Part shown: in pieces, positions 1-5,527 of the stretch
Layout: the number at the start of each line of letters is the position of its first letter
Numbering within the stretch: the stretch's first letter is position 1
Origin: an uncultured Gammaproteobacteria bacterium
GTDB taxonomy: Bacteria > Pseudomonadota > Gammaproteobacteria > Steroidobacterales > GCA-2729495
Direction: 5' to 3'
DNA: 13,221 bases
Assembly (NCBI GenBank): GCA_937958785.1
Contig: CALGMY010000253.1
Location: 1-13,221 of the forward strand
Notes under the pieces: model-generated
Databases searched by the model: none
Told to the model about the DNA's origin: nothing
Seen by the model: the letters and a program-made list of their open reading frames with translations, nothing else
Translations under genes and position numbers: made by a program

Positions 1-1
1 C

Positions 2-109
2 CTGGCCGGCAACGCCGCCCAGCCGATCCGCCGGTACATGGACAGCATGTTCGCGCGGCGCTCCTTCAAGGAAAGCCTGACCGACGTCGAAGTGGAGATG
101 CGCCAGTAA
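2..109 (+). CDS. sspA: Stringent starvation protein A, C-terminal end (partial)
   Basis: Only the last 35 residues are in the window; the start lies to the left. The tail reads RRYMDSMFARRSFKESLTDVEVEMRQ when taken in two pieces (RRYMDSMFARR, then SFKESLTDVEVEMRQ), which closely resembles the end of E. coli SspA (FLASLTEAEREMR). SspA is a glutathione-S-transferase-fold protein that binds RNA polymerase and alters transcription during stationary phase and acid stress. The identification is strengthened by sspB immediately downstream, since the two form an operon in gammaproteobacteria. The stop codon TAA (107-109) lies directly against, or inside, the start region of sspB. Confidence 0.85.
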   Translation: MAGNAAQPIRRYMDSMFARRSFKESLTDVEVEMRQ

Positions 110-504
110 CCACTCCCAAGCGGCCCTACCTGCTGCGGGCCCTGCACCAGTGGATCACCGACAACGGCCAGACGCCGCATCTGGTCGTGGACGCCAGCCA
201 GCCCGGGGTCCAGGTGCCGGAGCAGCACGTGCAGGACGGCCGCATCATCCTCAACGTCAGCTACTCCGCCACAGGCCGGCTCGACCTCGCCAACGACGCC
301 GTCCGTTTCGATGCGCGCTTCGGTGGTGTCCCGCGTTCCGTGATGGTGCCCATGGCTGCCGTCCTTGGCATCTACGCCCGCGAGACCGGGGAGGGGCTGG
401 TGTTCCCCGCCGAGGAATACGGCAGCCCGGGTGACGATGTGCCGCCTCCCGACGCACCCTCACCGCCGTCCCCGGGGCGGCCGGCCCTCAAGATCGTCAA
501 GTAG
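106..504 (+). CDS. sspB: SspB, ClpXP protease specificity-enhancing adaptor
   Basis: SspB binds the ssrA degradation tag and delivers tagged proteins to ClpXP. The frame carries KRPYLLRALHQWITDN, TPHLVVDASQPGVQVP, LDLANDAVRFDARFGGVPR and VPMAAVLGIYARE, all matching E. coli SspB in order. The last residues GRPALKIVK match the XB motif that docks on the ClpX zinc-binding domain. The acidic/proline linker before it is shorter than in E. coli, giving about 132 residues against 165. The start is unresolved: family homology runs back to at least base 118, yet the frame has no ATG, GTG or TTG there. The codon where a GTG would be expected, overlapping the sspA stop, is GTA (106-108). The first GTG in frame is at 187 and would remove about 27 conserved residues. 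I give the homology-based left end; the true start may be 187, or a CTG at 130 or 133. The stop TAG is part of the REP element that follows. Confidence 0.85.
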   Translation, partial: VTTPKRPYLLRALHQWITDNGQTPHLVVDASQPGVQVPEQHVQDGRIILNVSYSATGRLDLANDAVRFDARFGGVPRSVMVPMAAVLGIYARETGEGLVFPAEEYGSPGDDVPPPDAPSPPSPGRPALKIVK

Positions 505-606
505 GAGCGGCTTCAGCCGCGACCGCTGCCCGCCTTCCCTTGGTCGCTAGATGAACACGCTCCTGTCGGGGAGCCGGGCAGCGGTCGCGGCTGACGCCGC
601 TCCTAC
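501..606. repeat. Inverted pair of GTAG-type REP elements between convergent genes
   Basis: Bases 501-532 and 575-606 are reverse complements over 32 positions with one mismatch. Each arm starts with GTAG followed by a short palindrome (GAGCGGCTTCAGCCGC on the left), the layout of GTAG-class repetitive extragenic palindromes known from Stenotrophomonas and related bacteria. The 42-base centre (533-574) is unique. The RNA could fold into a long hairpin in either direction, so it can serve as a bidirectional terminator or 3' stabiliser for the two converging genes. There is no T tract, so it is not a classic Rho-independent terminator. The TAG of the left GTAG is the sspB stop and that of the right GTAG is the stop of the gmhA-like gene. 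Confidence 0.85.
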
Positions 607-1193
607 CCGTCGCCGTAGAGGGTCTGGTCGATCCCGTCGCACAGGCAGTGGATGATCACGAGGTGGACCTCCTGGATCCGGGCCGTACGTTCGTCGGGGA
701 CGCGGATTTCCACGTCCCCCGGCCGAAGTGCGCCCGCCAGCCGGCCGCCGTCCCGTCCCGTCAGCGCGACCACCCGCATTCCCCGGTCGTGGGCCTCGTC
801 GATCGCCGCCACGACGTTCGGTGAATTGCCCGAGGTCGAGATGGCGAGCAGGGCATCACCCGGGCGCCCGAGCCCTGCTACCTGCCGCGAGAACACCTGG
901 CCGTAGTCACGGTCGTTGGCGATGGAGGTGAGGGTCGAGGAGTCGGTGGTCAGCGCGATCGCCGCGAGGCCCGGACGCTCCCGCTCGAACCGGTTGAGGA
1001 GTTCCGAGGAGAAGTGCTGGGCATCCCCCGCGGAACCGCCGTTGCCACAGCAGAGGATGCGGCCCCCGGCCCGGAGCGTCGCGGCGAGCAACAGTGTCGC
1101 CTCGGCAATCGCGGGGAGCAGTACGGCCTGTGCGGCCCGCTTGGCGGCAATGCTGCCGGCAAAGTGGTCGCTGATCCGGTCCGTCAGGGACAT
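603..1193 (-). CDS. gmhA: SIS-domain phosphoheptose isomerase / DiaA-like protein
   Basis: The 196-residue protein is a single SIS (sugar isomerase) domain. GmhA converts sedoheptulose 7-phosphate to D-glycero-D-manno-heptose 7-phosphate for the LPS inner core. Its close relative DiaA instead binds DnaA and stimulates replication initiation. In E. coli this position, next to yraN and lpoA, is held by DiaA, and the length and the tail ARIQEVHLVIIHCLCDGIDQTL resemble DiaA. However, the phosphate-binding loop CGNGGSAGDAQH (49-60) and STSGNS are intact. Glu64 and His182 also line up with E. coli GmhA catalytic residues Glu65 and His180, and DiaA lacks the Glu. I therefore favour an active isomerase, as annotated at the same place in Pseudomonas; a DiaA role is not excluded. 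It is the last gene of the leftward lpoA-yraN-gmhA set, 42 bases after yraN, and its TAG stop lies in the REP element. Confidence 0.85.
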   Translation of the reverse strand: MSLTDRISDHFAGSIAAKRAAQAVLLPAIAEATLLLAATLRAGGRILCCGNGGSAGDAQHFSSELLNRFERERPGLAAIALTTDSSTLTSIANDRDYGQVFSRQVAGLGRPGDALLAISTSGNSPNVVAAIDEAHDRGMRVVALTGRDGGRLAGALRPGDVEIRVPDERTARIQEVHLVIIHCLCDGIDQTLYGDG

Positions 1194-1235
1194 GGGCTGC
1201 TCCGTTCGCGGAAGGCTGCATGATACGGCGGTTGC

Positions 1236-1625
1236 TTACCGGGCTGCCATGTCGTCGAGCGTGAACGCCGCCCGGTTCCAGCGGAGGGTCGGTGCCGCCA
1301 GTTCCCCGATCACCTCCACCACGTCGAAGCGCACGGGCCAATCGGCGTACTGCCGGTGCCGGAGCAGGAAGTACCGGGTTGCGCCGACCAGGCGTCGCTG
1401 CTTGCGCCAGCCGACGGTGGCTGCGGGCGTGGCCACGGCCGTCCGCCGCCGGCTGCGTACCTCCACCACGACGAGAACCCCGCCCTGGAGCATCACGAGG
1501 TCCAGTTCACCGAAGCGGCAGCGGAAATTCCGCGCCACCGGCTGCAGGCCTTGCGTCGCGAGGTGCCTGGCCGCGAGCGCCTCGGCCGCCTGGCCGTGCA
1601 GGAGATGGCTCGAGACGGGTGCCAC
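1236..1625 (-). CDS. yraN: YraN / UPF0102 family protein
   Basis: A 129-residue cytoplasmic protein of the YraN (UPF0102) family, which has a restriction-endonuclease-like fold and no firmly established function. Visible family signatures are an N-terminal helix with HGQAAEALAARHL (10-22), the strand CRFGELDLVM (36-45) and VVVEVRSRR (52-60). Together these supply the Asp and Glu spaced as in PD-(D/E)XK-like folds. The lysine usual after the Glu-Val pair is replaced by Arg57. The length is typical (E. coli YraN is 131 residues). The gene starts 18 bases after the lpoA stop, and lpoA-yraN is a widely conserved order, so cotranscription is likely. The ATG at 1625 leaves the whole conserved N-terminus intact. 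Confidence 0.9.
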   Translation of the reverse strand: MAPVSSHLLHGQAAEALAARHLATQGLQPVARNFRCRFGELDLVMLQGGVLVVVEVRSRRRTAVATPAATVGWRKQRRLVGATRYFLLRHRQYADWPVRFDVVEVIGELAAPTLRWNRAAFTLDDMAAR

Positions 1626-1643
1626 CGCCCGGGCCGGCGTGGA

Positions 1644-2969
1644 TCAGGGATCGATGGCGGTGATGGCCGGCGCGGTCGCGTCCGGCAATGGCACGGCCCG
1701 GCCGCCGCGGACCTGGGCGAAGGACAGGCGCCGGTGAATGCGTCCCGCCGGGTCGGCGTAGAGGACTCCCGTAACGCCACGGAAAGTGCCGGTGTCGAGC
1801 GGGATGGGGAATGTGGACTGCACGATAACCGGCAGCAATTGCCGCGCATCGTAGCCGAGACCGTAGAGCCGGGATGCGGTGAGCGCCTGGCGGCCCCAGT
1901 GGCGGACCAGCCCGCTCTTGGCCGCGAGGGCCCGGTCGTCCGGTGCAATGACCCAGGGGCTGTCCGGGAAGATCACGCCATTCAGGTCATCGGCCTCGGA
2001 CGAGCCGTCGTCCCATATCGCTGAGGTGCTGTACGTGGGAAGGTCTGCGGCACCGAAGAACTTGAGTTGCGGCACGAGCTGGCGGCCATTGCTGCTGTTG
2101 CTGGCCAGGAATAGTAGGTCGGCATCGGGGCGGCGTCCCGGTCCAAAAGCCAGGCTTTCGGCCGGATTTGCGGGACTCGCCGGCACCGGTCGGGCCTCCG
2201 TCGTCTGCAGGAGGCTGCGGATCGGCTGGGAGTAGTCGGCCGTCCCGGGCAGGTAGGTCCGGCTGTCCACGATGACCCCGCCGCCGCGGGCGAATTCCGC
2301 CGAGAATGCCGCCAGCAAGCGCTGGCCCCAGTCGCTGGCCGGCACCAGGACCAGGGCGCGGCGCTGGCCGAGCGCGGTGGCCCGCAGGGCAACCTGCCGG
2401 GCCTCGTCTTCCGGTGCGAGTCCGAACTGCCACAGCCCATTCACGCGGGCCTCGTCGTCGCCCAGGGTGTTCAGGGCCAGCACAGGCATCTGGCCGGGCA
2501 TGCTCTCGGCCGCAAGCTGCGCCAGGGGCGCCAGGGCCTGCAGGGTTTCCTTGAGGAGCGGGCCGACGAACGCCCGGGCGCCGGCTTCGAGGGCCTGCCG
2601 GTGGGCTTCGGCGCCGCTCACCCTGGCCTCGTCGATGAACATCACGTTGAAGCGCTGTCCGGGAGGCGCCTCCAGGGACGCGGCGATGAAGCCATCGCGT
2701 ACCGCTGTCCCGAGCGGCTCCTGGCGGCCGGAAAGCGGGACCAGCAGGGCCACGAGGGGCGCATCGGGAGCGGCTGCCGCGCGATCCCCGCCGTCGGCGA
2801 GGCGCGCATCGGAGGCAATCGCCGGGCTGGCGGGCGGTGCTGCGGGATCCCCGGTGCCTGGCGGTTGCAGTGGCTGGCAGGCTGCTCCGACAATCACCGA
2901 CATGAGCGACAGTGCGAGCACCACCCGCGGGCCGGGCGAGAACGCGGAACCGGAGGAGACCCGGCCCAC
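1644..2969 (-). CDS. lpoA: LpoA-like penicillin-binding protein activator, short form, outer-membrane lipoprotein
   Basis: LpoA is an outer-membrane lipoprotein that reaches through the periplasm to activate the peptidoglycan synthase PBP1A. The body, from APLVALLVPLSGRQEPLG (about 70-87) to the end, is the type I periplasmic-binding fold of the LpoA C-terminal domain, with GPLLKETLQAL, LNTLGD, VLVPASDWGQRLLAAF and DLLFLASNSSNGRQLVPQLKF. The 441-residue length is far below E. coli LpoA (about 680); the N-terminal TPR-like domain is missing, replaced by a 40-residue Pro/Ala-rich linker. The start is uncertain. GTG at 2969 gives an n-region with Arg, a hydrophobic stretch VVLALSLMSVIVGA and Cys31 as lipidation site. 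ATG at 2903 would leave only eight residues before that Cys, too few for a signal peptide; GTGs at 2924 and 2921 are other options. None has a clear ribosome-binding site. The neighbours yraN and rsmI support the assignment. Confidence 0.85.
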   Translation of the reverse strand: MGRVSSGSAFSPGPRVVLALSLMSVIVGAACQPLQPPGTGDPAAPPASPAIASDARLADGGDRAAAAPDAPLVALLVPLSGRQEPLGTAVRDGFIAASLEAPPGQRFNVMFIDEARVSGAEAHRQALEAGARAFVGPLLKETLQALAPLAQLAAESMPGQMPVLALNTLGDDEARVNGLWQFGLAPEDEARQVALRATALGQRRALVLVPASDWGQRLLAAFSAEFARGGGVIVDSRTYLPGTADYSQPIRSLLQTTEARPVPASPANPAESLAFGPGRRPDADLLFLASNSSNGRQLVPQLKFFGAADLPTYSTSAIWDDGSSEADDLNGVIFPDSPWVIAPDDRALAAKSGLVRHWGRQALTASRLYGLGYDARQLLPVIVQSTFPIPLDTGTFRGVTGVLYADPAGRIHRRLSFAQVRGGRAVPLPDATAPAITAIDP

Positions 2970-3840
2970 GCCGCGACTGCGGCCCGGGACCCTGTATGTG
3001 GTGGCGACGCCCATCGGCAACATGGCTGACTTGAGTCCGCGAGCGCGGGAAATTCTTGGTGGCGTGACGCTGGTTGCTGCGGAGGATACGCGCCACGCTG
3101 GCCAATTGCTAACCCGCGCCGGGATCCGGGCCCGGCTCATGTCATTGCACGAGCACAATGAGTCGGCGCGGGTTGCCGAGGTCATTGCCCGCCTGCAGGC
3201 GGGCGACAGCGTGGCGCTCGTCAGTGACGCGGGGACGCCGTTGATCAGTGACCCCGGGTATCGCCTGCTCGCCGCGCTGCGTGCCGAAGGGCTGGCCGCG
3301 AGTCCCGTCCCCGGGCCGTGTGCCGCGATTGCCGCGCTGTCCGTCGCCGGACTCCCCACCGACCGCTTCTACTTCGAGGGATTCCTGCCCGTCCGCCCCG
3401 CTGCGCGGCGGGCCCGCCTTGGCGAGCTCGCGGGTGTGGCGGCTACCCTCGTGTTCTACGAGTCGGCGCAACGCCTGCCCGACGCACTGGCGGATGCCGA
3501 GGCGGTGTTTGGCGCCGGGCATGCAGCGGCCGTGGGGCGCGAACTCACCAAGCTGCACGAAACCGTGTACCGGGGCACGCTCGCCGGGATCCGTGCGGCA
3601 CTGGCTGCCGATCCGGGCAGCGGTCGGGGCGAATGCACCTTCCTGCTGGCGGGGCGGGCGTCGACGGCAACGCCCGGGGACGACGAGCTCGCGCGTGTCG
3701 TCCGGATCCTCGCCGCCGAACTGCCCGCATCTCAGGCCGCCAGCCTCGCGGCCCGCATCACGGGCGCGTCGCGCCGGGACGCCTACCGGCTGGCCAGTGG
3801 TCAGCGTTCAGGCGACCCGGACGCCGTCGCGGAGGAGTGA
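2902..3840 (+). CDS. rsmI: 16S rRNA (cytidine-1402-2'-O)-methyltransferase RsmI
   Basis: RsmI uses S-adenosylmethionine to 2'-O-methylate C1402 in the decoding centre of 16S rRNA. It belongs to the tetrapyrrole-methylase-like SAM enzymes. The motifs appear in order: GTLYVVATPIGNMADLSPRA, AAEDTRHAGQLL, LHEHNE, VALVSDAGTPLISDPGYRL, PVPGPCAAIAALSVAGLPTD, RFYFEGFLP, LVFYESAQRLPDAL and GRELTKLHETVYRG. A C-terminal helical region LAAELPASQAASLAARITG follows. At 312 residues it is slightly longer than E. coli RsmI (286) because of a 28-residue N-terminal extension that looks disordered. The ATG at 2902 is the only canonical start near the conserved core but has no visible ribosome-binding site. A strong GGAGGAG (2952-2958) is followed by no ATG/GTG at usable distance, only a CTG at 2977 that would give MRPGTLYVV. 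The 5' end overlaps divergent lpoA and the 3' end overlaps the convergent lipoprotein gene by 40 bases. Confidence 0.95.
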   Translation: MSDSASTTRGPGENAEPEETRPTPRLRPGTLYVVATPIGNMADLSPRAREILGGVTLVAAEDTRHAGQLLTRAGIRARLMSLHEHNESARVAEVIARLQAGDSVALVSDAGTPLISDPGYRLLAALRAEGLAASPVPGPCAAIAALSVAGLPTDRFYFEGFLPVRPAARRARLGELAGVAATLVFYESAQRLPDALADAEAVFGAGHAAAVGRELTKLHETVYRGTLAGIRAALAADPGSGRGECTFLLAGRASTATPGDDELARVVRILAAELPASQAASLAARITGASRRDAYRLASGQRSGDPDAVAEE

Positions 3841-4496
3841 TTCGCGGCGGGGTCCAGCAACCGGTCGGCGTGCAGCCGGTCGGCGATGCCGATACCGATC
3901 TCGGCCACTGCCATTTCCCTCGAGGCGAGCCCGTCGGCGCGGGTCTTCAGGCTGTAGACCAGTCCGGCATCACGGGTGGCGAACAGGCGCGACTCGAGTT
4001 CGGCCGTCCCGCTGATCGTGAACACCGAGGGGGCCGTCTCGAATTCCCCGTAGATGACGGGGACCCCGTAGGCGCCCCAGTAGCCATAGCCATAGTCGAA
4101 CCCGGTGCCCGTGGCCTTGTAATAGCCGGCGCCGCGGGTGTCGGCGGTGCCACCTTCCTTGACGCCGGCTGAGACGGCCACGAGGCTGGTGGCCACCACC
4201 GCATCCGCGCCAGCGCTCGCCACGGCCTTCTCGACCCCCTCCCGGGTCAGCCGCTCGCCGGTGTCCATCACCGAACAGCTCATGGTGGCCTTTACCCCGC
4301 GACTGCGGAGGCTCGCCGCCAGCGCCTGTTCGAACGCACAGCGCTGGTTCACGTCCGGGCTGACCCCGACGACGAGGTAGTTCGCGAACCCCCCGCGGTG
4401 TGGCGAGTCGGGATTGAACGCTCCGTCGACGCGCACTCCCGGCACGCAGCCTGCAAGGGCCATGGCGATCAGGGGGAGCAGGGTGCTGGTTCTCAT
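3801..4496 (-). CDS. Uncharacterised lipoprotein
   Basis: I do not recognise a family. The 231-residue product begins MRTSTLLPLIAMALAGCVPG, a clean lipoprotein signal peptide with lipobox LAGC, so Cys17 would be lipidated. Asp is not at +2, so outer-membrane sorting is likely. The rest is a compact domain with alternating strands and helices (FANYLVVGVSPDVNQRCAFE, AVASAGADAVVATSLVAV, VFTISGTAELESRLF). It also has a Gly/Tyr-rich turn, FDYGYGYWGAYGVPVIYG, and a positively charged C-terminal tail. A nucleotide-independent stress-type lipoprotein fold is possible but unproven. Its ATG overlaps the stop of the upstream haem-protein gene in an ATGA (4493-4496), so the two are translationally coupled. 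The 3' end overlaps rsmI by 40 bases tail to tail. Confidence 0.8.
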   Translation of the reverse strand: MRTSTLLPLIAMALAGCVPGVRVDGAFNPDSPHRGGFANYLVVGVSPDVNQRCAFEQALAASLRSRGVKATMSCSVMDTGERLTREGVEKAVASAGADAVVATSLVAVSAGVKEGGTADTRGAGYYKATGTGFDYGYGYWGAYGVPVIYGEFETAPSVFTISGTAELESRLFATRDAGLVYSLKTRADGLASREMAVAEIGIGIADRLHADRLLDPAANHSSATASGSPER

Positions 4497-5041
4497 GGGC
4501 TCTCCGTGAACTCGGCCCAGAACAGGCCGCGAAATTCGCCAACCGAGAATCCCGTCGCCGCATCCTGCGGGTACAGGTCGCGCAGCCTGCTTGCCACGGG
4601 TTCTGCGAGCGCGGATCCGTGGCAACCCAGGCACAATGGTTGAACGCTGATCGGCTCGACGTAGCCCCAGTGGCCGGGACCCAGCTCCACGACACGCGGG
4701 GCCGTCCCGGTCGATTGGGTGTAAATCCCGAGGAGGGGCCGCACCCAGTCCCGGGGCGCATTGGCCGGATTGCGCAACCGATGGCTGGTACGACCCACCT
4801 CCACCCGTGTGCCTGCCGGTGCCGGCACGGCGGTGTCGCGGGCGATGGCAGGGGCTTCGACCTGGCAGACTTCGAGTGCCGCGAGGGGCCCGCGGGCGAG
4901 TCCCGACTGCAGGGCCGCCTGCAGCGCGGCCTGGAACGGCGCTATTGCAGCGCGACCCGCCGCCAGCCGGGCAGCTTCGTCATCGGCCGGGAGGGCGGAG
5001 CTCCCCAGGCCAAGCAGCAAGACAGGCAGTATTCCGGGCAT
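4493..5041 (-). CDS. DUF3365 / Tll0287-like haem-binding protein, periplasmic c-type
   Basis: The 182-residue protein starts MPGILPVLLLGLGSSALPADD, a probable Sec signal cleaved near Ala19. The mature part matches the DUF3365 (Tll0287-like haem domain) pattern: an N-terminal helix, LEVCQVEAPAIA, the motif GRTSHRLRNPANAPRDWVRP and a C-terminal block LCLGCHG. The block continues with VASRLRDLYPQDAATGFSVGEFRGLFWAE. Cys137-x-x-Cys140-His141 is a c-type haem attachment site, so the protein should be a periplasmic monohaem cytochrome-like sensor or redox protein. In other bacteria this domain is often the sensory part of signalling proteins; here it stands alone, coupled by ATGA to a lipoprotein gene. 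The start is supported by AGGAAA about eight bases upstream of ATG. The gene is divergent from rnpB, with its ATG about 45 bases from the rnpB -10 box. Confidence 0.85.
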   Translation of the reverse strand: MPGILPVLLLGLGSSALPADDEAARLAAGRAAIAPFQAALQAALQSGLARGPLAALEVCQVEAPAIARDTAVPAPAGTRVEVGRTSHRLRNPANAPRDWVRPLLGIYTQSTGTAPRVVELGPGHWGYVEPISVQPLCLGCHGSALAEPVASRLRDLYPQDAATGFSVGEFRGLFWAEFTESP

Positions 5042-5085
5042 CCGTGAGTTTCCTGAGCGCGCCGGAAGTATGCGGCATTTGGGCC

Positions 5086-5091
5086 TATAAT
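5086..5091 (+). promoter_or_regulatory. rnpB promoter -10 element
   Basis: A perfect sigma-70 -10 hexamer TATAAT sits seven bases before the predicted 5' end of RNase P RNA. At the 17-base spacing the -35 position (5063-5068, CGGAAG) does not resemble TTGACA, so only the -10 part is clearly recognisable. The element faces right, away from the divergent haem-protein gene. Confidence 0.75.
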
Positions 5092-5095
5092 TATT

Positions 5096-5477
5096 GTGCG
5101 AGCCGGCCAGGCAGTCGCTCGTGTGCGTGCACACGGGAGGAAAGTCCGGGCTCCGGCGGGCAGGATGCCAGGTAACGCCTGGGAGGCGCGAGCCTACGGA
5201 AAGTGCCACAGAAAATAACCGCCCAAGGGCACCGGACCTGGTCCGGCGCCACGGCAAGGGTGAAAAGGTGCGGTAAGAGCGCACCGCGCGGGTGGTAACA
5301 CATCGCGGCATCGGTAAACCCCATCCGGAGCAAGACCAAATAGGGAAGCAGCGTCCCGCAAGGGAGGCACCGTCGCCCCGCGGGCTTCCGGGTAGGTTGC
5401 TCGAGGTCGTTGGTGACAACGATCCCAGAGGAATGACTGTCCACGACAGAACCCGGCTTATCGGCCGGCTCGCACTT
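5096..5477 (+). ncRNA. rnpB: RNase P RNA, bacterial class A
   Basis: This is the catalytic RNA of RNase P, which removes 5' leaders from tRNA precursors. It shows the universally conserved blocks in order: GAGGAAAGTCCGGGCT-like (5147-5162 region), CCAGGTAACGCCTGGG, AGGGTGAAAAGGTGCGGTA, AGAGCGCACCGCGCGG, GGTAAACCCCATCCGGAGC and CAAATAGGG. The 3' block GAATGACTGTCCACGACAG is followed by AACCCGGCTTATCGG. The ends pair as stem P1: bases 5096-5108 are the exact reverse complement of 5463-5475 (13 bp). The boundaries are therefore good to within a few bases. Total length of about 380 matches class A RNAs (E. coli 377). No T-run terminator is visible before the next gene at 5528, so processing or read-through is possible. 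Confidence 0.97.
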
Positions 5478-5527
5478 ATTCCGCCCTTTGTGCCTGCTTT
5501 GGCCGGGGTTAGACTTTGGGACTAGCC

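Noticed and set aside
501..606. Inverted repeat read as insertion-sequence ends or a CRISPR repeat
   Set aside because: The interior is only 42 bases with no transposase, and there are only two copies in opposite orientation; the GTAG head and palindrome fit REP better.
2272..2901. In-frame extension of rsmI upstream of ATG 2902
   Set aside because: The extension lies entirely over lpoA, has no RsmI homology and would add about 210 residues absent from the family.
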